This document shows, in pieces, positions 1-10,022 of a stretch of 64,000 nucleotides of DNA. Source of the stretch: Diphasiastrum complanatum (lineage: Eukaryota > Streptophyta > Lycopodiopsida > Lycopodiales > Lycopodiaceae); NCBI GenBank assembly GCA_029204225.1, contig CM055099.1:68131084-68195083 (forward strand), read 5' to 3'. The first letter of the stretch is position 1; each line of letters opens with the position of its first letter. The position numbers and the translations under genes are program-made. The notes beneath the pieces are model-generated. The model had not been told where the DNA came from. It saw only the letters and a program-made list of their open reading frames with translations, and made no database searches.

Positions 1-111
1 TACAGGATGGTCCAGTTTAGGTGCATTAAATCCCAGGTTTACCCTATAGCTCCTTTTGATATAAAAAATTAATTAAAAAAAGAGAATGCCCCAATGTGTT
101 CATAATAGGAT

Positions 112-115
<4 letters not shown>

Positions 116-173
<58 letters not shown>
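116..173. repeat. (CT)n microsatellite
   Basis: An uninterrupted CT dinucleotide run of about 58 bp lies 70 bp upstream of the LINE insertion point. It may be the tail of an older LINE copy, because two other long CT runs in this window are LINE tails, but no LINE sequence precedes it within the window. Confidence 0.95.
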
Positions 174-175
<2 letters not shown>

Positions 176-253
176 ATCACAACAAACTGAACAAAAACCA
201 TGCTGAATCATTCTGAACGATATTGAACCTTACTGAAATATTTTTCAACCATA

Positions 254-918
254 CCCGAGTAAGTGCAGACTGTTTGACACCATCGTCACCCCCTCAGCAT
301 TGTATGCGGCAGAGATATGGTGTACAGGACTATCATCTTCACATTGGTCTAGCATTTCACGCCTACAGACCACCATGTTAGCTCGCATGATTCGTGCGAA
401 GTCCTCGGTTCCACATGAGATCATCCTTGCGGAGTTTGCCAATCCCCCTATTTAGATTGAGGCAGCTTTCCAGCTCATCACGTACATCTAGAGAGCTCAA
501 GCACTTCCTGATACAGAGCAGCGGTATACGCGGATTGCACTCATGTCCTCTCATCACCTTCAAACTCAGGGATATAGGCTATCATGGTTCTCTCAGGCAT
601 CACATTTCCTCATGGAAGTATTTGGTATCACTATCATTGATCTCCCTTTGGGTACACACCAGTACATTAGACGCTTTTTATACAGAGCATATCTCGACCG
701 TACTTGGCGACATCAGCTGGGGGTTAAGCCTGACTACTACCGGACTCACTTTCTGGAGCAGGATGCCACTAGTCTTCCAGTTTTACCTCACTATTTGTCC
801 TCTGGGCTATCACACGGTCTCCGTTTCACTTTGGGACAGTTTAGAGTCTCCTCCCATCAGCTGGCTATCGAGACAAGAAGATTCCAGGGTACACCACGAG
901 AGGATAGACTATGCCTAC
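254..918 (+). pseudogene. LINE ORF2 C-terminal region, first part
   Basis: Translation gives a region like the end of plant LINE ORF2 proteins: a segment with LYAAEIW and LARMIRAKS, then RRFLYRAYLDRTW, then a conserved QFRVSSHQLAIET block leading into the zinc-binding segment that is cut at LCLL by the gypsy insertion. Stops occur in frame (for example after NPPI and after ITYI), so it is dead. Related blocks occur in the LINE copies at 21814-22640 (minus) and 22636-23448 (plus), which confirms the family. The RT catalytic core lies upstream of what was copied and is missing. Confidence 0.8.
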
Positions 919-1018
919 TGTTACGAGCTCGTAACCAGTGCCGAACCCTAGAGAACACAGATAGGTCAGATACCACAGTCAGGGTCGTGTCCAGCGTACA
1001 CGACCAACAGGGCAAGAT
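919..1018 (+). repeat. 5' LTR remnant (gypsy)
   Basis: It matches the start of the LTR at 2156 over about 100 bp with one visible difference, then diverges after GGGCAAGA, which marks the deletion breakpoint. Confidence 0.9.
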
Positions 1019-2144
1019 ATGAATGTCATGACAATCCTAGTGCGGGACACCCAGGCATACAGAAAACCTATGGTAAATGGGAGAGTATCTCCATGGATTT
1101 TATAGTAGGCCTGCCTAGAACCCAAAAGGGTAATGACGCTATATGGGTCACAGTTGACCGTCTGACCAAAATGGCTCATTTCATTCCGACCAAAACAACC
1201 GTTAGAGCTCTAGAGTTAGCGAGGTTGTTTGTAGACGGGCTATTTAAATTGTACGGTCTACCTTCCGGCATAGTCAGCGACCGGGACAGTAAGTTTACTG
1301 GAAATTTTTGGAGGGCAGTATTCCATCATCTCCATACTAAACTTAATATGAGTACCACCGACCATCCACAGACGGACGGTCAAACAGAGAGGGTAAATCA
1401 GGTGCTGGAGGATATGCTTTGTGCATACGTCAGCGAGAAGCAGACTAATTGGGAGGAGTATCTCTCAATATTAGAGGTTGCTTACAACAGTACCAAAGAT
1501 TCAGCTACGGGATACAGTCCATTTCTGCTGATGTACGGTTTTCAGCCACGCTCACCCACAACTATAGGGTTTAAACAAGAAAAAGTTGAAGCAGCCAGAA
1601 ACTTTTTACAGGACCTAAACCAGATGATAGAACCTGCTAAGCGTAGCATCAGGCAGTCCCAGGATCAAGCCAGGCATTATGCAGATCCGCACAGACGGGA
1701 TGTGCAGTTCTCCGCTGGTGAGAAAGTCTACTTGAGAGTCTCAGTCGACTCTAAAACCCTCAAATCAGGAGTGTGTGCTAAGTTGTCTCCAAGGTATTGT
1801 GGTTTCTTTACCATCAGTAGGAGACTAAGCGAGGTCACCTATGAACTAGAACTCCCACAAAGCAGTAAGGTTCTTCCAGTCTTTCATGTAAGTCAGTTAC
1901 GAAAAGCCTTAGCCAGATTAGAAAATCTGGTAGGGGACAGTGTTCTAGTTCTCCCATTGGATCCTCAGCAACCTCCACATGAACTAGAGGAGATTCTTGA
2001 TAGACGCAGACTTGTCATACTCTATACCGAGAATATCTAGTTAAGTGGAATGATCAGCCTGTTGAGAATGCTACTTGGGAAAGAGGCAGTGTCCTTCGCA
2101 AGATTTTTCAAGACTTTGTCTTAGAGGACCAAGACGGTTCTTAA
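1019..2144 (+). pseudogene. gypsy integrase with frameshifted chromodomain
   Basis: The first codons (GHPGIQKTYGKW) belong to the HHCC zinc finger but pass straight to WESISMDFIVGLP, so the CxxC half of the finger is deleted. The catalytic core keeps its acidic residues: D in SMDF, D in IVSDRDSKF, E in DGQTERVN. The GPY-like C-terminal region follows (AKLSPRYCGFF, PVFHVSQLRKA). The chromodomain begins EILDRR and should continue YLVKWNDQP, but one extra base near 2031-2035 shifts the frame, so the long frame ends at 2040. Chromodomain-bearing gypsy elements (chromoviruses) target chromatin; this copy could not. Confidence 0.88.
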
Positions 2145-2155
2145 GGGGGAGGAAG

Positions 2156-2513
2156 TGTTACGAGCTCGTAACCAGTGCCGAACCCTAGAGAACACAGATA
2201 GGTCAGATACCACAGTCAAGGTCGTGTCCAGCGTACACGACCAACAGGGCAAGACAGTGTGAGTAGTGTGCCCCAGCACGGTCCATAGCCATGGCGGGCC
2301 TAACACAGCCTAGGGACCCTGTCAGCAGGATAGGGCCCCCAGTTGGGTCTCGATGTGCAGTCAGCCACGTCAGTGACACGTGGCCGACACTTGGCAGTTG
2401 CATGCTACCAATCCTCACACTGGGCTAGGAGGGCCTTACTCTATATCAGGGAGTAGGCAAGGTTGGGTGGATCAATTAGTGTTTGCCCTACTGTGGTGTT
2501 AGGATCTATTACA
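2156..2513 (+). repeat. 3' LTR (gypsy), 358 bp
   Basis: It begins TGTTACGAGCTCG, ends ATTACA, carries a CTATATCAGG TATA-like stretch near 2440, and abuts the right target-site duplication CCTAC. Confidence 0.9.
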
Positions 2514-2518
2514 CCTAC

Positions 2519-2910
2519 TATGTCCCCTTCATGAGATAGAGTCCGAGGAGCATTTCATCTTCAAATGCCCCATATATTATGAGATTAGAGGGAGATATCA
2601 CTGTTTATTCTGTGACATGCCTACTACACTCAGAGCACTGATTGGCTATGAGGACTCTCGTTGTGTCACACTTATGCTACAAGAGATGGTCTTGCTGCGC
2701 TAGGATATGTACCAGTCAGCTAACCAGTCACATCCTAGCTCTCAGGCTCAGATTACATCCTTTTTCACCAGGAGACAAACACGGTCTGATGACGATGACG
2801 AGGACATACCACCTCACGGATGTCAGAGACAGTGTATCACTCATAGTCATGCTGCAGTTCGCACTTCACGCCATGTTACGAGAGCACACAGTTTTCACCC
2901 TCCTAGATGA
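2519..2910 (+). pseudogene. LINE ORF2 C-terminal region, second part (zinc-binding segment, PIP-box-like motif, acidic tail)
   Basis: Reading resumes directly after the gypsy target-site duplication with EIESEEHFIFKCP and YYEIRGRYH, which completes the Cys/His zinc-binding segment started before 918. A stop follows VLLR near 2700. Downstream in the same frame is QAQITSFFTRR (coding 2743-2775), a match to the PCNA-interacting consensus QxxIxxFF, then an acidic run SDDDDED. The ORF stops at about 2910. The same order (zinc segment, QxxITxFF, acidic stretch) is kept in the other two LINE copies here. Role in PCNA binding is inferred from the motif only. Confidence 0.75.
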
Positions 2911-3161
2911 CGTCAGCGACGGTCCATGTTACCTCAGGTTGCAGCTCGTATCACATCTTTCTTCAGCAGCAGCACTACATGATATTACTCTACTCCTAGC
3001 AGCTATATGGACAGTTGGCAATTTGTAGTTTATAGTTATGTTGTTCATTTCTCTTTTATGCATAGTTTTTTTTTCTTGGAGACATTTATATATGCTCCCA
3101 GGGTTTTCACATACTTGACATGTACTCCATTTGGTCTGGCATGGAAAAGACATTAATAAAG

Positions 3162-3176
3162 CTTTCTTTCTTTCTT

Positions 3177-3270
<94 letters not shown>
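3162..3270 (+). repeat. (CTTT)n(CT)n tail of the LINE
   Basis: The run follows CATTAATAAAGCTTTC without a gap and is bounded on the right by the presumed target-site duplication. It is read here as the LINE 3' terminus rather than as an independent microsatellite. Confidence 0.85.
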
Positions 3271-3275
<5 letters not shown>

Positions 3276-3278
3276 ATA

Positions 3279-3757
3279 AACCATAAAACCAAAGTTACCG
3301 AACTAAAACCACAAAGAACAATACTGAATCATGACACTGGTGTGAATAGGATCATCATAATATATAATATCGGGTCACATGGCACCAAAATGGGGAACAA
3401 TGACCAAAATGAAAGCTCAAACCCCCCTGGCATCTGCACACCACCTCTGTATCGCCGAGTAGATGTCTGCCGACTATTCACATGCGAAGGTCGGACGCCT
3501 ATAGCTCATAAAAAAAAAAAATTGCCTCCTCCACAGCTGGCGCGTTTCTGGCCGCGACGAGGCGGCCCAAAAAATAAGTCTTTTTTTTTTTAACACGATT
3601 CCCGGTTAGAATCGCGATTCGCGAAACGCGAACCCAGCGAATCTCGATTCGCTGCAACTATGCTAAGAACATAAGTCACAGATGAGATATGACCCATGGA
3701 GGAACATCAGAAAGGTTCAAGGAGGATTCTGATTATCATGTAACCAATGCCAAAAAG
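3279..3757. other. spacer with short TCGCGA/ATTCGC palindromes
   Basis: No convincing ORF. Between about 3590 and 3650, after a T run, there is a cluster of palindromic pieces: GAATCGCGATTC is a perfect 12-bp palindrome, followed by CGCGAAACGCGAA and CGAATCTCGATTCG. This resembles the TCGCGA-rich block at 6484-6970 and may be a scrambled copy of it. Confidence 0.5.
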
Positions 3758-4045
3758 TTGAATAAATCAAACTAATATCAGTGTCTTCAATCGCGATTTT
3801 ATCTTATCGATGTACTAATAGAACAGTATTTGTTCTGATTGAATATGCGTGCGGAAATTATATGCGGAAGTATTAGACTATATGCAGAAGTATGAGACAA
3901 CTTAAGACAATCTAGACAATAAGAAACTATTGATCAAAAACGAATTTTTATAACTCTGAATCTGATTTATCAATATACATCTCTTGTTGTCTTATCTCGC
4001 TATTGTGTCTCTGATTGAGTGAGTTTCAACGAGTAGTGCATATGT
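3758..4045 (-). repeat. 3' LTR fragment (copia)
   Basis: It is colinear with 5986-6360 of the right LTR (shared GCGTGCGGAAATTATATGCGG block) but carries only one copy of the 89-bp unit that is duplicated in the right LTR. Confidence 0.85.
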
Positions 4046-5822
4046 GTGTAAGATTTGGCTTCGACTTCCACCATATCTCACGAGGAGTTTTATCCGGTAT
4101 TCGAGATTTCAGAATACGATTCTGAAGATAATTTGATGTAGCCACTGCTTCTGCCCACAACTGTTTTGGTGCTTTAGCATGAGCCATCATACAAATTGCA
4201 GCTTCCATTAGTGTACGATTCCTTCGTTCAGCTATTCCATTGTGTTGAGGTGTGTAAGATGCAGTCTTTGTGTGCATAATACCTCGATCAGTACAATGAG
4301 CTTTGAATTCGTTAGAAATGTACTCACCTCCACGATCTCTGCAAATTTGCTTCAGCTTATTGCATGTCTGCTTCTTAGCCCAACTCGTATACTCAACGAA
4401 TTTCTCGAAAGCTTTAGATTTGGTACGAATAAGTATACTACAACGAACTTGTTGAAGTCATCAATAAACGTAATGAAGTACTTTGCATCACCCAACGACA
4501 ATACTCCGAATGGTCCACAAATATCTGAATGCACAATTTCAAGTACCTTAGTTGCTTTATAAACATCTTTACTGAAAGGTGTTCTAGTCATCTTGCCTTT
4601 AAGACAGGATTCGCAAGTAGTTCGAATATCTCTACTTTTGATTTCGACTCCTTGAATTCCCTGACTTTTATTGGCTTGGTACAAGGCTTCCATGTTCATA
4701 TGACATAGCCTTTTGTGCCACAGTATATTTGTTGATTCCTGAGTTTGATTGACTTGTTCGATTCTTGTTCGAATGTTCAGGTGATACAAATTTCCTTCTC
4801 TGCTGCCTTTAGCAATCAGGTTATCAGAATCTTCCTCGAACAGTTTACAAGAGTTCTTTGTGAAGGTTACTGACATGCATGTATCAACTATCTTAGCTAC
4901 AGATAGAAGATCTTTATCAAGAGTAGGGACATAGAGAACTTCTTCCAGTTTCTTGTCTCCCTGATTCGTGTCTAGCCATAATACACCAGTTCCATCAACC
5001 ACGTGTTTAGAATCGTCTCCAAGTATAATGAATCTCGAATCGTTCGTCTTCTTGTACTTAGACAAAATTTGTTTCGAGGAAACAAAATGTGAGGTGGCTC
5101 CAAGTACTATTTTTCGAATTGAATTAGATGAACAGCATAGATCAGTACTAACATAAGCTGCTGAATTCCTTGTTGCCCTGTCTTCTGCTGCTCTGGAGCA
5201 TTCTGCTTTGTCTTCGACATAGTTTGAATCTGAAGGTTTGCTTCGATTCTGCTCCTTTTTGTTTCTGGGATTCTGATAATATTCTATTGCTGCATGACCC
5301 CGTTTATGACAATGAATGCATTCAATCTTTGGATTTAGCCAACACTTTTCTTCTGTGTGACCTGACCTTCTGCATCTGTTGCAGATCTTCTTATCACCAG
5401 AATTCTTCAGTTGTTTTCCAGATTGTTGTTCATTAGTCTTAGACTCATTCTTCTTAGACGACTCCCTCTTAAACTTAGACCCAATTGGTCTTCCAAGAAC
5501 ATGATCTGATTACGAGATCGAGTCTCATTCTTGGTTTGCAATTCTTCCCATAAATCCTTTTGCGTTTGAAATTGATGTAAGATCTAGCATTATATTGTCA
5601 TGCACTGAAGACGCAATAATTGCTATAGCTTTATCATTTTTTAAACTCCATTCTCGAAGTTCTTTGCCAGGAGTAGCTTCTGGCTTCTCCTCAATTGGTT
5701 CTACCCATTGTCATAGACCTTCACCCTTCAAGTGAAGTCTTTAATTTTCAAATCAAGTAGTTTAAATCTTCTGGGTCCAAGATTGTAGTGATCTTAGCTT
5801 GAATATTGGTGATTGACGACAT
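4046..5822 (-). pseudogene. copia gag-pol remnant (gag, zinc knuckle, gag-pre-integrase, integrase core)
   Basis: The reading starts at an ATG at 5822 (MSSITNIQAK), shortly after the PBS. A gag remnant with stops follows, then two zinc knuckles near 5300-5400: CNRCRRSGHTEEKC is complete, while CIHCHKRGHAAIEY lacks its last Cys. The long open piece 5065-4352 has the LYVPTLDKDLLSV protease/pre-integrase block, the HKRLCHMN motif and the start of the integrase core (VHSDICGPF). A frameshift separates it from 4277-4026, which holds YTPQHNGIAERRNR with the catalytic Glu. RT is missing. Confidence 0.85.
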
Positions 5823-5924
5823 TTTTTAATTTTGAATAACCTCCAGATAGCGGCTTACTGATGGATGTATGAAGAATGCTGAGAGGGATTTGAAGATACC
5901 ACTGTATCAACTTTAATTCTGTAT

Positions 5925-5936
5925 GCTCTGATACCA
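5925..5936 (-). other. copia primer-binding site
   Basis: The minus strand reads TGGTATCAGAGC, the usual plant copia PBS complementary to initiator methionine tRNA, one base inside the LTR that ends at 5938. Confidence 0.9.
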
Positions 5937-5937
5937 C

Positions 5938-6997
5938 TGTAGGAAAAAATAGTAATTATTCATCCACAGAGAACACGATGCAAGTTTGAATAAATCAAAC
6001 TAATATCAATGTTTTCAATCGCGATTTTATCTGAATTATGTACTAATAGAATAGCATTTGTTCTGATTGAATATGCGTGCGGAAATTATATGCGGAAGTA
6101 TTAGACTATATGCGAAAGTATGAGATATGTACTAATAGAATAGCATTTGTTCTGATTGAATATGCGTGCGGAAATTATATGCGGAAGTATTAGACTATAT
6201 GCGAAAGTATGAGACAACTTAAGACAATTTAAACAATAAGATACTATTGATCAAAAACGAATTTTTATAACTCTGAATCTGATTTATCAATATATATCTC
6301 TTGTGTCTTATCTCGCTGTTGTGTCTTTGATTGGATGAGTTTCAACGAGTAGTGCATATGTATTTATATTGCTACTAGACAAGTCTTTTGTCCTTTTATT
6401 TATAGGTCTTTTGGCCTTTTAATACTGTAACAGTAGAAATCTAACCATTTATGACGGTTGATATTCAAATAGACGCTCTGTTTTCAGGCTCGAATAAATT
6501 TTGTTCGCGAATATTTCGCGACAGTTTGTCTCTCCGTCTCAGCTTCGTGTTTCGCGGATTGTTCGTGACACTTGTCTCTTCGCGACATTTTCGTCTTTCG
6601 TGAATTGTTCGCGACAGATGACAATTCTTGAGCTTGAAGAAGGAAGCTAGAATACTTCACGAACTGTTCGAGATAGTTTCGCGACAAGTTAGTTTGAAGA
6701 ACAGTTCAGAAGATTTCGCGAAAATTCCGCGACATCTAAGGCTTGAACAAGAAACAGAATATTTCGTGACAAGATTCTGTTCGCGAATCTGTCGAGCTTC
6801 AACAAGAAAGCCACGAGCTTCCACAAGAAACTGTTCGCGAATCTTTCGAGTTGACTGCAAGACAAATTTCGCGAATCTTTCGAGTTGGTCACAAAGAGAA
6901 ATGTTTCGAGTTCACGTTCGTTTCTTTCTCATCCTTTGTCAAGTAAACTGCGCGCTTTGTTGGTAGAATCAAGATCTGTCTGATCAGTTGTTCTACA
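5938..6997 (-). repeat. 5' LTR (copia), about 1,060 bp
   Basis: In the minus strand it starts TGTAGAACAACTG and ends TTCCTACA, giving TGTAG/CTACA terminal inverted repeats. The U3 side (6484-6970) is packed with TCGCGA-type palindromes. No long ORF inside is credible. Confidence 0.75.
6038..6214 (-). repeat. 89-bp tandem duplication inside the LTR
   Basis: Units 6038-6126 and 6127-6214 both run from ATGTACTAATAGAATAGC to GCGAAAGTATGAGA. The left LTR has a single unit, so the duplication is specific to this LTR. Confidence 0.9.
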
Positions 6998-7002
6998 AAA
7001 AG

Positions 7003-7941
7003 GTTTTCTTAGGGCTGCATAAACTGCAGAGACTTGAAAGTGGGTTGTTAAACCAAAACAGAACCAACCTTTGTTTTAGTTCTATAGATTTATAATTCCA
7101 TAATACAAAACAACAAATTGCTTGTCTTGGGTTTGATCCAATCCGATGAGAGAGATTAGGAAGGCCATGCATTCGCATTTCTCAAATTGAATGATGGCGT
7201 AACACTATGGCCTGTTTGTCAAATCCCCATGAGTGTAACAAGGTAACATTATCAAATGCACCGAGGTACTTCACTCCCAATGGATAGGACCCATAAATCT
7301 TCAAGATGAAGAATCCATCAAATAGATTGAAAAAGCATTTGAAGACAATCTCACACCCTACCTAGGCCATGCACGCCCCGCCATTCAGCCAATTTTAGGA
7401 TCTCAGACAGCTAGATCAACATTGATACTGATAGCACACTAGAAAATTTGATCTTCAACTACAATTGAGGTTGTTATAAAGAAGGTCAAGATTCAAAGAA
7501 ATCTAATAGAAACTGAGAAAATTCCAAGTATATATCGCTAGAGCGTGACATGAATTTGACTTTCTGGATACCTGTAATAGTGAGGCGTTGAGTAGCTTGT
7601 AATTCATCACCGAAAGTTCCAGGCTAAACTTCAAGCCATATCCTAAACTAGGTTCACTAGCATAAGTATTGCCTAATCCTCTTGAGATAGCCAACCCAAA
7701 TTTTGATAATTAGGTTGCCAGCAATCATAAGGTGAATTCGCCAACGTACAACAAAAGGGAAATTCTAACCAATATATGAAAATCTATGCAAAAGCATGTA
7801 GAGCATACATAGACGATCATTCTAAAAATTTGTTGAGACATTTTAGTTGTTCTTATGGACACTTCCAAGGACTAGTATTTCAGTCTATATAAAAGAATGT
7901 ATATATATAGAATCTAGATAGAGATATATATATATATATAT
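7003..7941. other. no recognisable feature
   Basis: AT-rich sequence with only short, stop-rich frames. A TATATA run before 7941 is where the next inverted-repeat element sits. Confidence 0.6.
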
Positions 7942-8162
7942 CATAGGTCCCGCTGTACCGCGGGACCATATTGGTACCGCGGTACCATACCGGTCCCGCG
8001 GTACCAACAAAAAAAAAAAAAATTTACGAAAATAAAACGGGAAAATTTTTTAAATTTTTTATTTTTTTTAATTATGGTACCGCCCTGGTACCGCGGATCC
8101 CAGGGCGGTACCACTGGTATGGTACCGGCGGTACCATAACAGCGGTACCACAGGGCACCATG
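7942..8162. mobile_element. GGTACC-rich inverted-repeat (MITE-like) element
   Basis: The ends are imperfect inverted repeats (CATAGGTCCCGCTGTACC at the left, CATGGTGCCCTGTGGTACC reading inward from the right). The arms are packed with GGTACC and CCGCGG palindromes around an A/T-rich core. It is embedded in (TA)n on both sides, so target duplication cannot be read. No coding capacity; family unknown. Confidence 0.6.
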
Positions 8163-8184
8163 ATATATATATATATAATAATAT

Positions 8185-8347
8185 CAAGGATGAGGGTCCG
8201 GGCCGGAATGGCCGCGTCCACGTCCGGTGTTTGGACCCGGACACGGGGTCGGACGCGTCCAATTTTTTTTTTTTCAACAAAAAAACCCTAAAAAAAAATC
8301 TAAAAAAATAAAAAACGGACGTGTCCGTACCGCCGTACGCATCCTTG
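8185..8347. mobile_element. short inverted-repeat (MITE-like) element with CAAGGATG ends
   Basis: It starts CAAGGATGAGGGTCCG and ends with the inverse of CAAGGATGCG. GC-rich arms containing CGGACACG/CGTGTCCG flank a T run and an A run. No clear target duplication is visible. The end sequence is loosely like hAT-type termini, but that assignment is a guess. Confidence 0.5.
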
Positions 8348-10022
8348 GCTTCATATTTTATTTTTTTTAATTTTTTACATTTATTTATGGGAGATATGTT
8401 TAACACAAGATTCAAGCCTACAAGAGTCTTATGACAAGATTGAAAAATAAGATGGATACATAGGTCTGTTGCTAATGGGAAATGAGTTCTCAGTTAGGAG
8501 TGTGATTCTACGAACAAATCTATAAGCTAATTCTCTGCACCTTTGACTCTTAGATTCGAAAAGGTGAGAGAAATTTTACCGGTGGTCTTCCTCTTCACGC
8601 ATCCTCTGCTTTACAAAAACTGACCAAGCTTTCCTGAAATTATTCAAGTTTTTTTTATTTTAAGGAGACACCCAAATATACAAGAAACCTTTTTTTAAAA
8701 CTCCACTTAAATAAAGCCTAAAATGTTCAGCATCATCGTAAACACCTCACAAGCAAAGGTCACAATACATGTGGTCTAAGTGGTCCACATGCAGAGTTAC
8801 GGGACACTTACGTTAGAAATTAGTTTCATGAAAGAGTAATGATTGCATTCAAGAGTTGCAAAAGGAGTTGAATAAACTTCATAGGAAGAAATTTGGCTGG
8901 CTACTATACATAGAAAAAACTTTTATCAATTGGGGTCACATGCATTATTTCAATGCAAGTATATGCTTCTAGCAATGACGGAATGCACGGCTTCTTATTC
9001 ACTTCGAAAAGTACAGCTAATTTTTCACCCTACAATACAGAACCCAAGGTCAGAAGTAGCATGTTTCTCTTCTCTGACACTTTCACGGAATCCAGGGCAG
9101 GACAGCAAAGTGAATACCCCATTTCATTCAAGAACATATCGGAGTTTCCTGGTATCCAGAACAAGGTTGTTCTGAACGCAGATACGGAAAACCTTTTGCA
9201 CGACATGCAAAAAATTCCCCTGTTCCACATGGAACTGTACTTGATTGAAAAAGAAAAAAGTTGGTACTTCTCATTCTGAGCAATTTTTGGAGCAGATGTC
9301 TATAAAACATATGTATAATTTCAGGCTGTAACTATTTTGCAGCTCTCATGAACAACTGTATGAGAGAAATTTGGCAGGTGGCTGATCTTTGCGAAGAGCG
9401 GAACTCGGAGTGACTGTTATTTTTGAAAGTTTGTGTTGCCACCAAACTTTTACAGATGTATTTGAATGCAAGAGAATCAAGATATGTGATATATTCAAAC
9501 ACCTCACAGAAACCTCTGAAAGTTTCTCCAAGACATAGTTCACATGTGTAGGAAAGCTTCCAACCAGAATTTTTTTGATCAAAATATACTTAGCATTAAT
9601 TTGAGTTACTGATACCAGCAGATATCATAATTAAAAACAGAATCATTCTACACTACACAAATTTTTCAGCTGAAATATGTAAGCCTTTTCCTTATATTTC
9701 CCTCAGCACAAACAAAATTTGCAGGCTTTGATGATGCAGTTCTTTTGGCATCAACTTCAGTATAAAGAACATCATGTTTATAGATTATAAAATAGGATCT
9801 AAGCACCATCATTGATAGATTGAAAACTACGAATGAATAAAGTGGCTTTAGGCAGCTTTAAGGAGTACACTAGTATTGGTTAAGGTTTCTCCTTGAGAAG
9901 AACTGTTAACTAATACCACTATACAGGACCTGAACGTCCATCTGGATTAAACTTCTTCATTTTTTTTATTAAATTCGTTATATGCAAATGATGTTCTTTT
10001 GGCAAACACTTCACGTAGACTA
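8348..10022. other. no recognisable feature
   Basis: AT-rich. Two overlapping plus-strand frames near 8930-9279 and minus frames at 9030-9582 show no family signature and no consistent splice structure, so no gene is called. Confidence 0.55.

Larger units (their letters stand above)
919..2513 (+). mobile_element. internally deleted Ty3/gypsy retrotransposon inside the LINE
   Basis: The element starts TGTTACGAGC at 919 and ends ATTACA at 2513, flanked by the 5-bp duplication CCTAC (914-918 and 2514-2518). A polypurine tract (AAGGGGGAGGAAG) precedes the right LTR. Only the first ~100 bp of the 5' LTR remain. The sequence then jumps into integrase, so PBS, gag, protease, RT and RNase H are lost. 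The LINE ORF reads through if the element and one CCTAC are removed, which proves the order of insertion. Confidence 0.92.
254..3270 (+). mobile_element. 5'-truncated LINE (non-LTR retrotransposon), split by a gypsy insertion
   Basis: Seen: the C-terminal part of a non-LTR reverse transcriptase ORF, then a 3' UTR with AATAAA at about 3155, then (CTTT)n(CT)n to 3270. The 8-bp sequence CAACCATA occurs directly before the homology (246-253) and directly after the CT tail (3271-3278), which fits a target-site duplication of a 5'-truncated insertion. A gypsy element occupies 919-2518. The 3' end is nearly the same as that of the LINE at 22636-23448 (same AATAAAGCTTTC then CT run), so the microsatellite belongs to the element. 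Endonuclease and RT core are absent. Confidence 0.85.
3758..6997 (-). mobile_element. deleted Ty1/copia retrotransposon
   Basis: Right (5') LTR 5938-6997, PBS 5925-5936, gag-pol remnant 5822 to 4046, left LTR fragment 3758-4045. Integrase runs directly into the middle of the LTR at about 4045, so RT, RNase H, the polypurine tract and U3 of the 3' LTR were removed by one deletion. AAAAG follows the right end (6998-7002) and also precedes the truncated left LTR (3753-3757). It could be a target duplication, but the left LTR lacks its outer ~45 bp, so I do not rely on it. Confidence 0.85.

Noticed and set aside
394-1022. Plus-strand ORFs of 185 and 159 codons
   Set aside because: They are other-frame or partial readings of the LINE ORF and run into the gypsy LTR.
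3120-3593. Long frames made of SLSLSL or ERERER across (CT)n runs (also at 35054-35451, 42733-43136, 55988-56218)
   Set aside because: Low-complexity translation of dinucleotide repeats; the frames have no start context or homology outside the run.
6628-6966. 112-codon plus ORF and its antisense shadows in the copia LTR
   Set aside because: Products of the repeated TCGCGA words; repetitive peptide pattern, no family.
7971-8415. ORFs across the GC-palindromic elements
   Set aside because: They follow the inverted-repeat arms and homopolymer cores, which explains them better than coding.
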